Shown here: positions 26,100-35,374 of the stretch, one piece after another
Layout: every line of letters starts with the position of its first letter
How positions within the stretch are numbered: position 1 is the stretch's first letter
From: an uncultured Nocardioides sp.
GTDB taxonomy: Bacteria; Actinomycetota; Actinomycetes; Propionibacteriales; Nocardioidaceae
Length of the DNA stretch: 64,000 nucleotides
Reading direction: 5' to 3'
Assembly (NCBI RefSeq): GCF_947489365.1
Contig: NZ_CANLDB010000003.1
Span: 434,001 to 498,000, forward strand
Notes under the pieces: generated by a model
Told to the model about the DNA's origin: nothing
What the model saw: only the letters and a program-made list of their open reading frames with translations
Databases searched by the model: none
Made by a program: the position numbers and the translations under genes

Positions 26100-27161
26100 T
26101 CAGTCCGCGGGGCTCACGAGGATCTTGACGTTCTCCTCCTTGTTGTCGATCAGCTCGCGGAAGCCCTGCTCGACGATGTCGTCGAGGCCGATGCGACCGG
26201 TGATGAACTGGAACGGGTCGACCTTGCCGTCGGCCACCAGCGCGATCGTGGCGGGGTGGTCGTCGCAGTAGGCGAGGCTGCCGCGCACGGCGACCTCGTT
26301 GAAGACGAGGTCGTTCATGGCGACCGTCGCCTCGTGGCCCCAGATGGCGACGTTGACGCAGGTGCCGCCGGCCCGGGTGGACCGGATCGCCGTCGCGAGG
26401 ACCTGGTCGATCCCGGCGCACTCGAAGGACACGTCGGCCCGTCGACCCTGCGTGATCTCGGCGACCGCCTCCACGACGTCGACCTCGCGGGGGTCGAGCA
26501 CGTGGTCGGCGCCGGCCCCGTGGGCCTTCTCCTTCCGGGCGCGCGCGGGCTCGACGACGATCACCTCCTCGACCCCGACCGCCTTCAGCGAGGCGGTCGT
26601 GACGAGGCCGATGGGGCCGGCGCCGAAGACCACCGCCGAGTGGGACGGTTGCGCCCCCGAGAGCCGCACCGCGTGGTACGCCACGGCCAGCGGCTCCACC
26701 AGGGCCCCCACGTCGGTGCCGAGCTCGCCGAGCGGGTGGATCCAGCGGCGCTCGGCGACGACGTACCTCGAGAAGCCGCCACCGCCGCCCGAGAGCCCGA
26801 CGAAGCCGAGGGTCGCGCACACGTTGTAGCGACCTTGCCGGCAGGCGTCGCAGCGGCCGCACACGATGTACGGCTCGACGACCACCCGGTCCCCCACCCG
26901 GAGGTCGGTGACCCCCTCGCCGAGCTCGACGACGACCCCCGCGAACTCGTGACCGAGCACGATCGGCGCGCCCTCACCCGTCAACGGGTGCGGGGCCTCC
27001 TGGGTGGGCGCGAAGATCGGGCCCTCCAGGTACTCGTGCAGGTCGGTGCCGCAGATGCCGCACCACTCCACCTCGACCTTGACGGTGCCGGCGAGGGTGG
27101 CGGGCTCGGGGATCTCGTCGACGCGCACGTCGCCGCGGGCGTGGAACCGGGCGGCCCTCAT
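26100..27161 (-). CDS. zinc-dependent medium-chain alcohol dehydrogenase (butanediol-dehydrogenase-like)
   Basis: It interconverts a secondary alcohol and ketone with NAD(H). The 353-residue enzyme has catalytic zinc ligands in CGICGTDLHEY and GHEFAG. The structural zinc-site segment CGRCDACRQGRYNVC and the Rossmann motif VVFGAGPIGLVT are present. The general layout is that of 2,3-butanediol dehydrogenase and related diol or sorbitol dehydrogenases. ATG 27161 overlaps the monooxygenase gene upstream by four bases. The pair may convert an alcohol to ketone and then oxygenate it; this is inferred from the operon. Confidence 0.9.
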   Translation of the reverse strand: MRAARFHARGDVRVDEIPEPATLAGTVKVEVEWCGICGTDLHEYLEGPIFAPTQEAPHPLTGEGAPIVLGHEFAGVVVELGEGVTDLRVGDRVVVEPYIVCGRCDACRQGRYNVCATLGFVGLSGGGGGFSRYVVAERRWIHPLGELGTDVGALVEPLAVAYHAVRLSGAQPSHSAVVFGAGPIGLVTTASLKAVGVEEVIVVEPARARKEKAHGAGADHVLDPREVDVVEAVAEITQGRRADVSFECAGIDQVLATAIRSTRAGGTCVNVAIWGHEATVAMNDLVFNEVAVRGSLAYCDDHPATIALVADGKVDPFQFITGRIGLDDIVEQGFRELIDNKEENVKILVSPAD

Positions 27162-28987
27162 GAGGTGTGGTGCACTTCCTGCTTGCCCCACACCGGGGTG
27201 TCCATGCCCTCGAAGCGCGCCTTCAGCTGCAGCGCCAGGTAAAGGGAGTAGTGGCGCGACTGGTGGAGGTTGCCGCCGTGCATCCACAGGTTGTCGACCT
27301 GCGTCGGCTTCCACATGTTGCGCTGCTCGCCCTCCCAGGGGCCGGGGTCCTTGGTGGTGTCGGAGCCGAGGCCCCAGCACTTGCCGAGGCGGTCCGCGGT
27401 CTCCTGGTCGACGATCTCGGCGACCCACCCGTTCATCGAGTTGTAGCCGGTCGCGAACACGACGAGGTCGGCCGGCAGCTCGGTGCCGTCCTCGAGGACG
27501 ACGGCGTCCTCGGTGAGGTGGGAGATCTGGCCCTTCGCCAGCTTGACGTCGCCGTTGGCGACGAGCTCCGCGGCGCCCACGTCGATGTAGTAGCCGGAGC
27601 CCCGGCGCAGGTACTTCATGAACAGGCCCGACCCGTCGTCCCCCCAGTCGTGGTCGAAGCCGGCGGCCTCGAGGCGCTCGTAGAAGTCCTTGTCGCGCTC
27701 CGCCATCTGCTGGTACGCCGGGATCTGGAACTGGTGGAGGATCCGGTAGGGCAGCGACGCGAAGGTCATGTCGGCCTTCTCGGTCGTCATCCCCGCCTCG
27801 AGCGCCCGCTCGGAGTAGAGGTCACCGAGGCCGATGTCCATCAGCGAGTCGGACTTCACGATGTGCGTCGAGCTCCGCTGCACCATCGTGACGTCGACGT
27901 CGTTCTCCCACAGCGCCCCGCAGATGTCGAAGGAGGAGTTGTTGGAGCCGATGACGACGGCCTTCTTGCCCCGGTAGGCGTCCGGGCCGGGGTGCGCCGA
28001 GGAGTGGTGGACGTCGCCGCGGAACACGTCGGTGCCCTCGACCTCGGGCATCCGCGGCCGCCCGGACATGCCGGTCGCGAAGACGACGTGCTGCGGGGTC
28101 AGCTTGAGGGTGGTGCCCTCGCGCTCGACCTCGACCTCCCACTCGCCCTGGGCCTCGTTCCACTGAGCCGAGAGCGCCTTGGTGGAGGACCAGTACGGGA
28201 CCTCCATGATCTTCACGTACGACTCCAGCCAGTCGCCGATCTTGTCCTTGGGCGCGAAGACGGGCCAGTTGTCGGGGAACTTCAGGTACGGCAGGTGGTC
28301 GTACCAGACCGGGTCGTGCAGGCAGAGGCTCTTGTAGCGGCTGCGCCACTGGTCGCCGGGCCGCGGCCGCTTGTCGATGACCAGGCTCGGGACGCCGAGC
28401 TGCCGCAGGCGGGCGCCGAGGGCGATGCCGCCCTGGCCGCCGCCGATGACGAGGACGTAGGGCTGGGTCGTCGTCCCCAGCGACTCGGCCTCCTCCTGGC
28501 GCTGCTCGGCCCAGGTCTTGCGCTCCTTGTTGGCGCCGTGCTCCGCGCCCATCGGGCGGTGGGTGCCGCGGGGCTCCTCGTGGCCCTTGAGCTCGTACAT
28601 CGAGGTGAGCAGCGTGAACGCCTTGTCCTCGCCGTTCTCGTCGACGAGCCGCAGGAGGCCCCAGCCCCGGCCGACGGCGGTCTCGAAGCCGATCCAGGCG
28701 GTGACGACGCCGTCGGCCTCGGTGGCCGGCTCCGTGGTCGCGAAGCCGGAGGGTCGCGTCCGCTCGAGGGTGCCGCCCAGCAGGTCCGCGACGCCGGCCG
28801 GGTGCTCGACGGTCGTGATGTTCCAGGTGAAGGAGATGAGGTCGCGCCAGTAGCTCTCGGCGGCGAACATCCCCGACGCGCGCTCGACGTCGCCGGAGGT
28901 CAGGGCGTTCTCGAAGCCCGACAGCCAGGCGTTCGCCCGGTCGTCGGCGGTGCCCTCGCTCGTGGGGCGCTCCAATGTCTCGGTCAT
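27158..28987 (-). CDS. FAD-dependent monooxygenase with N-terminal NTF2-like domain
   Basis: A 609-residue flavoprotein. Residues of about 1-140 form a SnoaL/NTF2-like domain (NAWLSGFENALTSGDVERAS, YWRDLISFTWN). A flavin monooxygenase follows: FAD motif VLVIGGGQGGIALGARL, FMO-type signature FRGDVHHSSAH, NADPH motif VVIGSNNSSFDICG and the C-terminal DLVVFATGYNS. It could act as a Baeyer-Villiger or N/S-oxygenase. ATG 28987 was chosen because the NTF2-like domain begins soon after. It is divergent from the GAF regulator, which probably controls it. Confidence 0.9.
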   Translation of the reverse strand: MTETLERPTSEGTADDRANAWLSGFENALTSGDVERASGMFAAESYWRDLISFTWNITTVEHPAGVADLLGGTLERTRPSGFATTEPATEADGVVTAWIGFETAVGRGWGLLRLVDENGEDKAFTLLTSMYELKGHEEPRGTHRPMGAEHGANKERKTWAEQRQEEAESLGTTTQPYVLVIGGGQGGIALGARLRQLGVPSLVIDKRPRPGDQWRSRYKSLCLHDPVWYDHLPYLKFPDNWPVFAPKDKIGDWLESYVKIMEVPYWSSTKALSAQWNEAQGEWEVEVEREGTTLKLTPQHVVFATGMSGRPRMPEVEGTDVFRGDVHHSSAHPGPDAYRGKKAVVIGSNNSSFDICGALWENDVDVTMVQRSSTHIVKSDSLMDIGLGDLYSERALEAGMTTEKADMTFASLPYRILHQFQIPAYQQMAERDKDFYERLEAAGFDHDWGDDGSGLFMKYLRRGSGYYIDVGAAELVANGDVKLAKGQISHLTEDAVVLEDGTELPADLVVFATGYNSMNGWVAEIVDQETADRLGKCWGLGSDTTKDPGPWEGEQRNMWKPTQVDNLWMHGGNLHQSRHYSLYLALQLKARFEGMDTPVWGKQEVHHTS

Positions 28988-29052
28988 GGGTCTCCTCGGA
29001 CGGCTCGTGTGGTCGGGCTCACACAACTCCCTCCGGCGCGGCAGCGGAAGGG

Positions 29053-29068
29053 TTGCAGCGCGTTGCAA
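29053..29068. promoter_or_regulatory. candidate operator between monooxygenase operon and GAF regulator
   Basis: TTGCAGCGCGTTGCAA is a 16-base near-palindrome (TTGCA/TGCAA arms) in the divergent promoter region. It is the best operator candidate for the adjacent regulator. Confidence 0.5.
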
Positions 29069-29121
29069 TCCGGGCCGTTCGGCCTGTGGCCCCGATCACA
29101 CCGCGGACGTAGGCTCCGCGC

Positions 29122-30339
29122 ATGACGGTCCAGGCCCCGGTGACGCCGACGGCAGCGGTGCGAGCCGGCACGGACCTCGACCTGCACGCCCGGTCGCTGC
29201 GTCGCGTGCACGACGCGTTCATGGGCGGGTCGTCGCGGGCCACCGGCCCCCGCCCGGTCGTCACGCGGTCGTGGCAGCGCGTGCTCGAGCTGGGCCTCGA
29301 CCCGAGCCAGACCAACCCCCGCGGGCCGGTCGTCGCCGCCGAGCTCGAGCGGCGGCGCCGCACGTCGCCGCTGGCGCTGGTCGTCGACGAGATCCGCTCG
29401 GTTCTCACCAGCGTCGCGGACGCCGCCCACTTCATCGTGGTCGTCACCGACGCGGACGGCGTCATCCTGTGGCGCGAGGGCTCGCCGGGCGTCCTGCGCC
29501 AGGCCGACCGTCTCGGGTTCCTCGAGGGCTCCGCCTGGACCGAGGGCCAGGTCGGCACCAACGCCATCGGGACGGCGCTCGCCGAGCAGGCCCCCGTCCA
29601 GCTGTTCTCCGCCGAGCACTTCGAGACCGACCAGCACCCCTGGTACTGCACGGCGGCGCCGGTGCACGACCCGCGCACCGGGGCGCTGCTGGGGATCGTC
29701 GACGTCAGCGGTCCGGCGCTGACGTTGCACCCCGCCCTGATCGCGCTCGTCGACACCGCCACCCGGCTCGCCGAGGCGCAGCTGCTGCACCGTCACGAGG
29801 AGCGGCTGCGCGGCCTGCGCCGCTCCGCCGAGCACGTGCTCGCCGGGCTCTCGGGGCCCCACCTGCTGGTGGACGACCACGGCTGGGTCGCCCACCACTC
29901 CGGGGTCACGGTGCGGGACCGGATCGCCGTCCCGAGCGAGCACCGCGCCCTCGCCGTCCCGGGGCTGGGGCTGTGCCTGCCCGAGCGCCTCGCCCAGGGC
30001 TGGCTCGTCCGGCCCCGCGGCGAGCGCCTGGCCGTGACCGCCCGGATCGTGCGCCGCGACGGCCGCGCCGTCCTCGAGGTCGACGGCAGCGGCGGGGCCG
30101 AGGGCTGGCACACGCCGCTGTCGCCGCGCCACGAGACGCTGCTGCGGGCGCTGCACGCCGCGGGACCCGACGGTCTGACCGCCGCCGACCTCTCCCGCCG
30201 GCTGTACGGCGACGACGAGCACCAGGTCACCGTCCGCGCCGAGGTCTCCCGCCTGCGGCGCGTGGCCGGCGCGCTCGTCGCGACCTCGCCGTACCGGGTG
30301 GCGGACGGCGTCCACCTCGATCTCGACCCGGAGGGGTGA
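29122..30339 (+). CDS. GAF-domain transcriptional regulator (AcoR/MimR-like, no AAA domain)
   Basis: A 405-residue regulator. The N-terminal part (about residues 60-225) has the GAF arrangement of acetoin/monooxygenase activators: SWQRVLELGLDPSQTNP, GSAWTEGQVGTNAIGTAL, YCTAAPVHDP. The sigma-54 AAA+ domain of AcoR is absent. Instead the C-terminus (about 325-400) is a winged helix (SPRHETLLRALHAAGPDGLT, EVSRLRRVAGALV). Such proteins in actinobacteria commonly control alcohol and ketone oxidation genes. It is divergent from the monooxygenase/dehydrogenase operon, its likely target. Confidence 0.85.
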   Translation: MTVQAPVTPTAAVRAGTDLDLHARSLRRVHDAFMGGSSRATGPRPVVTRSWQRVLELGLDPSQTNPRGPVVAAELERRRRTSPLALVVDEIRSVLTSVADAAHFIVVVTDADGVILWREGSPGVLRQADRLGFLEGSAWTEGQVGTNAIGTALAEQAPVQLFSAEHFETDQHPWYCTAAPVHDPRTGALLGIVDVSGPALTLHPALIALVDTATRLAEAQLLHRHEERLRGLRRSAEHVLAGLSGPHLLVDDHGWVAHHSGVTVRDRIAVPSEHRALAVPGLGLCLPERLAQGWLVRPRGERLAVTARIVRRDGRAVLEVDGSGGAEGWHTPLSPRHETLLRALHAAGPDGLTAADLSRRLYGDDEHQVTVRAEVSRLRRVAGALVATSPYRVADGVHLDLDPEG

Positions 30340-30394
30340 CAACGGCTCCCTCGCCGTGGTCCTCTCTCTCCGCGCCTACGGAGCGGAGCCCACG

Positions 30395-33142
30395 ATGAGC
30401 CGTCACACCCGCCCCCGACGGCTCCGCGCCGCCGCCACCGTCGTCCTGGCTGCGGCCCTCACGCTGACCGCGGGTCCGGTGGCCTCGGCCGAGCCCGACC
30501 CGGCCGGTCCCGGGGTCGCGGTGGGCGGGAGCCGGTGGAGCGTCACCCCGCTCGGTGGGGGCGCGTACGAGGTGTCGTGGACCTCGCCGCGGCGGTTCCC
30601 CCTCACCTCCGACCGGCCGACGATCACCGGGCCGGACGGGCCGGTGGGGATCTCCACCGTGCGCGAGGACGGGCGGACCGTCGTCGCGTCGGTCCGCTCC
30701 GAGGGCGAGCCGGACGTCGACACGCTCGACGTCGTTCTCTCCGGGGACCGGCTCGACGAGCCCGGCGTCGACGCGCTGAGCGAGGCGACCCCGGGGTCGG
30801 CGGCGACCCCGGCCCCCCGTCGTACGACGGAGCTGGCGGTGGACCCGGCCGCACCCGGTGCGTTCGACGTGGTCACCGACGACTACGAGCTCGACCCGGT
30901 GAAGCTGCCGGGGATGCGGCAGCCGATCGAGATGGTCGGCCACACCGTCGAGCCCGCGCCCGACGCGGCCACCGGGCCCCGGCCGCTGGTGCTGTTCCTC
31001 CACGGTCGCCACGCGGTCTGCTACCGGCCGGACAAGCCCGACGCGTACACCGGGCAGTGGCCCTGCCCGGCGCCGTTCGAGGAGATCCCGAGCCAGCTCG
31101 GGTACGACTACATGCAGCGCCGACTGGCCTCGCAGGGCTACGCGACGGTGTCGATCCGGGTCAACGGCATCAACGCGCAGGACTTCCGCCTCGCCGACGG
31201 GGGCGCCGACGCGCGCGCGGCGATCGTGCAGCGCCACCTCGACCACTGGGCCGGCATGGCCCTCGAGCGCCAGGTCGACCTCGACCAGGTCGTGCTCGTC
31301 GGGCACAGCCGCGGCGGTGAGGGGGTCGACCGGGCGTCCATCCAGGTGCCGCTCGACGCGCCGTACCGGATCGCGGGGCAGGTCCTGCTCGCGCCGACGG
31401 ACTTCGGCACCCAGACCGCGCCGTACGTCCCGACCGTGACGGTGCTGCCCTACTGCGACGGCGACGTCTACGACCTCCAGGGCCAGCGGTTCACGGACTC
31501 CTCCCGCGACCTCGGCCTCGGCGACGACTCGTCGCTGAAGAGCTCGGTGCTGGTCCTGGGCGCCAACCACAACTTCTTCAACACCGAGTGGACGCCGGGG
31601 ATCGCCGTGGCGCCCGCCAACGACGACTGGTTCGGCGGCGGGAGGGGCAACGAGGTCTGCGGCAGGCGCTCGCCGACCCGGCTGAGCGCGGGGGAGCAGC
31701 GCAAGGTCGGCGTCGCGTACGTCGCCGGCGCCGTCCAGCTCTTCACCGGTCGCGACGAGGCCGCGGTGCTGCCGTTGTACGACGGGTCGACGGTGGTGCC
31801 TCCCTCGATCGGTGACGCGGAGGTCCTCTCCCACGCCATCGGCGGTGGCCGTGAGCTGCGCCGCCCCGCGCTCGACGCCGGACTGTCGCTCGCCGACGGG
31901 GCCACGAGCCGCTTCTGCCGGGGGGTGACGGCCGAGGGGTCCGCGAACGCCTGCGGCACCAGCCGCCGGCTCCGCGGGAACGCGCCGCACTGGTACGACG
32001 ACTTTGAGTACGCGCCTCCGCGGACGGCGTTCGAGATGACGTGGGACGCGACGGGACAGAGCGCCGGCATGGTCCTGCGTCGTCCGCTGGACCTCTCCGA
32101 GGACCGGCTCGAGCTGCGCACGATCGTCGACCCCACCGTCGGTGACGCCCGGATCCGGCTGCGCCTGACCGACGCCGACGGTGGGACGGCGACCGTGACC
32201 CCGCAGGGTGGCGGGCTCGTCCCGGCCCTCCCGCTCGACCGGTACGTGGGCAAGCGCTGGGCCCAGACCGTCCTCGCGGACGCGTCGTCGGCCCCCGGGC
32301 TCGACGCGTCGCGCGTCACCCGCGTCGACCTCGTGGCGCGCAACGGCCGGGGTCACGTGTGGGTGCTGGACGTCGCGGCGGCGCCGACCACGCTGGCGGC
32401 CGTGCCTGAGCGGCGTGCCGCCACGGTCAGCCTCGGGTCGGTCACGGTGGCGGAGGGCGACGGGAACGGGCCGGCGACGGCACGGGTGCCCTTCACCGTG
32501 GATGGGACCCTGACACGGCCCGCCCGCCTGACCATCGGCCTGGAGTCCTACCTGCAGTCGCCGGAGCAGCAGTCCCGGATCCGTCTCGACCTGGCCCCCG
32601 GCCAGACCGAGGGGTCGATCCCGCTCACCTACCGCGCGAACGACCTCGACGACGACGGGGGCGAGGAGGGCGACGGGCGGGCCGCCTTCCTCAGTGCCTT
32701 CGCGGTGCGCGGTGCGATGACCGACGTCTACGACGGCCGGGTCGTCGTGGAGGACGACGACCCCAGCCCCGGGACGACGACCAGGACCCCCCGTCGGGTC
32801 CGGGAGGGGCAGCCCATCACCGCCACCGTCACCCTGTCCGAGCCGGTCGGCTACCCCGTCTACGTGAACGTCCAGCCCACCCGCGGCCGCGGGCCGCAGC
32901 TGGCGGTCGGCGACCTCCCGTCGGCGTGGGTGAAGCGCCACGTCCTCCGCCCCGGTCCGCCGGGCACCCCGCTCCACTCGCGCGAGACGAACATCGGGGG
33001 CACGGTGCGACCGGGGAGGACGTCGGTGACCGTGACGATCCCGACCCGCAGGGACGGCCGGGACGAGGGGGTCGAGGAGCTGACCGCCGTCGTCCGCAGC
33101 CAGCTCGGGGCCGAGCGCCGCACGATCAGGGTCGTCGACTAG
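30395..33142 (+). CDS. large secreted alpha/beta hydrolase with Calx-beta-like C-terminus
   Basis: A 915-residue exported protein with signal peptide (cleavage near ASAEP). After a beta-rich N-terminal region comes an alpha/beta hydrolase domain (about residues 165-460): VLFLHGRHAVCYRP, the elbow VGHSRGGEG with Ser305, and GANHNFFNTEW, whose His may complete the triad. Paired Cys suggest disulfides. Two Calx-beta-like repeats (VSLGSVTVAEGDG; RRVREGQPITATVTL) follow. It resembles secreted polyester, lipid or carbohydrate esterases. The start MSRHTRP follows a GGAGCGGAG ribosome site; an upstream in-frame ATG lacks one. Substrate unknown. Confidence 0.85.
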   Translation: MSRHTRPRRLRAAATVVLAAALTLTAGPVASAEPDPAGPGVAVGGSRWSVTPLGGGAYEVSWTSPRRFPLTSDRPTITGPDGPVGISTVREDGRTVVASVRSEGEPDVDTLDVVLSGDRLDEPGVDALSEATPGSAATPAPRRTTELAVDPAAPGAFDVVTDDYELDPVKLPGMRQPIEMVGHTVEPAPDAATGPRPLVLFLHGRHAVCYRPDKPDAYTGQWPCPAPFEEIPSQLGYDYMQRRLASQGYATVSIRVNGINAQDFRLADGGADARAAIVQRHLDHWAGMALERQVDLDQVVLVGHSRGGEGVDRASIQVPLDAPYRIAGQVLLAPTDFGTQTAPYVPTVTVLPYCDGDVYDLQGQRFTDSSRDLGLGDDSSLKSSVLVLGANHNFFNTEWTPGIAVAPANDDWFGGGRGNEVCGRRSPTRLSAGEQRKVGVAYVAGAVQLFTGRDEAAVLPLYDGSTVVPPSIGDAEVLSHAIGGGRELRRPALDAGLSLADGATSRFCRGVTAEGSANACGTSRRLRGNAPHWYDDFEYAPPRTAFEMTWDATGQSAGMVLRRPLDLSEDRLELRTIVDPTVGDARIRLRLTDADGGTATVTPQGGGLVPALPLDRYVGKRWAQTVLADASSAPGLDASRVTRVDLVARNGRGHVWVLDVAAAPTTLAAVPERRAATVSLGSVTVAEGDGNGPATARVPFTVDGTLTRPARLTIGLESYLQSPEQQSRIRLDLAPGQTEGSIPLTYRANDLDDDGGEEGDGRAAFLSAFAVRGAMTDVYDGRVVVEDDDPSPGTTTRTPRRVREGQPITATVTLSEPVGYPVYVNVQPTRGRGPQLAVGDLPSAWVKRHVLRPGPPGTPLHSRETNIGGTVRPGRTSVTVTIPTRRDGRDEGVEELTAVVRSQLGAERRTIRVVD

Positions 33143-33151
33143 GTCGGGCCC

Positions 33152-33901
33152 TCAGCAGCTCGCGCCGAGAGCCCGGCTGAGCTCGCGTGCGGCGTCGCGG
33201 CAGTCCGGCAGCGTCGCCGTCATCGCGGCCCGGTCCCAGCGGGTCGCGGGGCCGGTGACCGAGAGGGTCGCGTGCACGTCGCCGTGGGCGTCGTGCACCG
33301 CGACGGCGAGGGTGTTGACCCCGGCGATGGTCTCGCCGAGCGCGGCGGCGTACCCGTCGGCGCGGCAGCGCTCCACCAGCCGGACGAGCTCGTCGGGCGG
33401 GGGAGGGGCGGCCGGGGTCAGGGTCGCCCCGTCGCGGGCGTGCGCGACCCTTCGTACCTCGTCGTCCGTGCGGGCCGCGAGGACCACCCGTGACGGGGCC
33501 CCGCACCACAGGGGGAGGGGGCGGCCGATCTCGAAGGTGCGACGCAGCTCGGAGCGGCTCTCGACCTGCTCGACGTGGAGGATCTCGTCGCCGACGGGCG
33601 TGGACAGCCCGACGGTCTCGCCGGTGACGTCGCGCAGCCGCGTCATGACCGGGATGGCGGTCGCGCGGAGGTCGATGCGTCGGCGGTACGCCGTCCCGAG
33701 GGCCAGGGTGCGCGGGCCGAGGGCGTAGGCGCCGGAGTGGTGCTTCTCGGCCAGACCCACCTCGACGAGGCTCGCCAGCGACCGCTGGACGGCGCTCTTC
33801 GAGAGGCCGGTCGTCTCCGCGAGCGCCCGGATCGACTGGGCGGGCTCGCCCCGGGCGAGCTCGTCGAGCAGGGTCACGGCGCGGCGCAGCTGCTCGCTCA
33901 C
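33152..33901 (-). CDS. IclR-family transcriptional regulator
   Basis: A 249-residue regulator from GTG 33901 with a GAGGAGG ribosome site. The N-terminal winged helix reads SIRALAETTGLSKSAVQRSL, and the ligand domain contains GETVGLSTPVGDEILHVEQV and AALGETIAGVNTLAVAVHD. It is divergent from the MHS transporter and arylsulfatase, which it presumably controls. The inducer may be a sulfate ester or its breakdown product. Confidence 0.92.
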   Translation of the reverse strand: MSEQLRRAVTLLDELARGEPAQSIRALAETTGLSKSAVQRSLASLVEVGLAEKHHSGAYALGPRTLALGTAYRRRIDLRATAIPVMTRLRDVTGETVGLSTPVGDEILHVEQVESRSELRRTFEIGRPLPLWCGAPSRVVLAARTDDEVRRVAHARDGATLTPAAPPPPDELVRLVERCRADGYAAALGETIAGVNTLAVAVHDAHGDVHATLSVTGPATRWDRAAMTATLPDCRDAARELSRALGASC

Positions 33902-33985
33902 CTCGGTTCCTCCTCCCCCGTGCGCGGGGGTGCTTGACGACGACGGGGTCCGACCACAGAGTGGTGTCCCGCCAGACGTGACAGC

Positions 33986-34002
33986 GTCCCGTAGGTCGGG
34001 AC
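33986..34002. promoter_or_regulatory. candidate IclR operator upstream of the MHS transporter
   Basis: GTCCCGTAGGTCGGGAC has 6-base perfect arms (GTCCCG/CGGGAC) and lies 23 bases before the transporter start. Another GTCCCG occurs about 20 bases upstream. It is the best binding-site candidate for the divergent IclR protein. Confidence 0.5.
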
Positions 34003-34024
34003 AGTAGCAGAACCCGAGGTCCGC

Positions 34025-35374
34025 ATGAGCAGCACATCCGCACCGGTCGACGCCGACGGCAAGGGCGAGGCGCCGATCAAGCGCGTCGCCGCGGCGAGCC
34101 TGATCGGCTCCGTCGTCGAGTGGTACGACTTCTTCCTCTACGGCACGATCGCCGGGCTCGTCTTCGCGACGCAGTTCTTCCCGACGTCCGACCCGACCAC
34201 GGGGGCGCTGCTGGCGTTCACGACGTTCGCCGCCGGCTTCGTCACCCGCCCGCTCGGCGGGGTGATCTTCGGCCACCTCGGCGACAAGCTCGGCCGCAAG
34301 CCGATGCTCGTCGTGACGATGATGATCATGGGCGGCGCCACGTTCTGCATGGGCCTGCTGCCGACGTACGAGACCATCGGCATCGCCGCGCCGATCCTGC
34401 TGGTCGCGCTGCGGATGCTGCAGGGCATCGGCCTCGGCGGCGAGTGGGGCGGCGCCGTCCTGCTCTGCGTGGAGCACGCGCCGGACGACAAGCGCGGATG
34501 GTTCAGCGCCTGGCCGCAGCTCGGCGTCCCGATCGGGCTGCTCCTGTCGACGCTGTCCGTGCGCGGCCTCGGGTTCCTCGGCGACGAGGCGCTCGTGCAG
34601 TGGGCGTGGCGCATCCCGTTCCTGGCCAGCATCGTGCTGGTCGGCATCGGCCTGTTCATCCGGATGCGCATCGACGAGCCCCCGGCCTTCAAGAAGGTCG
34701 TCCGCGCCGACGAGCGCGCCGGCGTCCCCGCGTTCGAGGCACTGGTCAAGCACCCCAGGGCGACATTCCTCGGCATGGGCGCGCGGATGAGCGAGTCGGT
34801 GACGTTCAACATCTACAACGCCTTCCTGGTCGCGTACGTCGCGACGCTGGCGCTGGCCCCGAAGGTCATCCTCGACGCGCTCATCGTGGCGGCGGTCGTG
34901 GGCTTCGCCGTGATCCTCGCCTCCGGCGCGCTGTCGGACCGGATCGGGCGCCGTCCGGTCTTCGCCGCCGGCGCGGGCATCGCGTTCGTGACGGCTTTCC
35001 CGATCATGTGGCTGGTCGACACGAAGGACCCGCTGCTCATCACCATCGCCGTCGTCATCGGGTGGGCGTTCGCGGCCTGCATGATGTTCGGGGCCGAGGG
35101 CGCGTTCTTCGCCGAGCTCTTCCCGACGCGGGTCCGCTACAGCGGGATGTCGACGGTCTACCAGCTCGGCGTCCTGCCCTCCGGCGCCGTCGCGCCGGTG
35201 ATCGGCACGTCGCTGCTGGCGGCGTACTCGGGCCAGTCCTGGCCGGTGGCTGTCTACGTGATGGCGATGGCGGCGATCACGCTGGTCTCGCTGGCGTTCC
35301 TGCCGGAGACCCGCTGGCGCGACCTCGACTCCGAGGAGATCACCGACACCCGCGTGAAGGCGGGCGCCCGATGA
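34025..35374 (+). CDS. MHS-family major facilitator transporter
   Basis: A 12-helix proton symporter of 449 residues from the metabolite:H+ symporter branch (proline/betaine, shikimate, citrate relatives). The family N-terminus IGSVVEWYDFFLYG, the loop GHLGDKLGRKPML, and the second-half GALSDRIGRRPVF are intact. It overlaps the arylsulfatase start by four bases (ATGA), so the two are coupled. The substrate is probably a sulfated or organic-acid compound handled by the sulfatase. Confidence 0.92.
   Translation: MSSTSAPVDADGKGEAPIKRVAAASLIGSVVEWYDFFLYGTIAGLVFATQFFPTSDPTTGALLAFTTFAAGFVTRPLGGVIFGHLGDKLGRKPMLVVTMMIMGGATFCMGLLPTYETIGIAAPILLVALRMLQGIGLGGEWGGAVLLCVEHAPDDKRGWFSAWPQLGVPIGLLLSTLSVRGLGFLGDEALVQWAWRIPFLASIVLVGIGLFIRMRIDEPPAFKKVVRADERAGVPAFEALVKHPRATFLGMGARMSESVTFNIYNAFLVAYVATLALAPKVILDALIVAAVVGFAVILASGALSDRIGRRPVFAAGAGIAFVTAFPIMWLVDTKDPLLITIAVVIGWAFAACMMFGAEGAFFAELFPTRVRYSGMSTVYQLGVLPSGAVAPVIGTSLLAAYSGQSWPVAVYVMAMAAITLVSLAFLPETRWRDLDSEEITDTRVKAGAR

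Noticed and set aside
30227..32977. 916-residue minus-strand frame
   Set aside because: Antisense shadow of the secreted hydrolase; composition typical of GC-rich non-coding frames.
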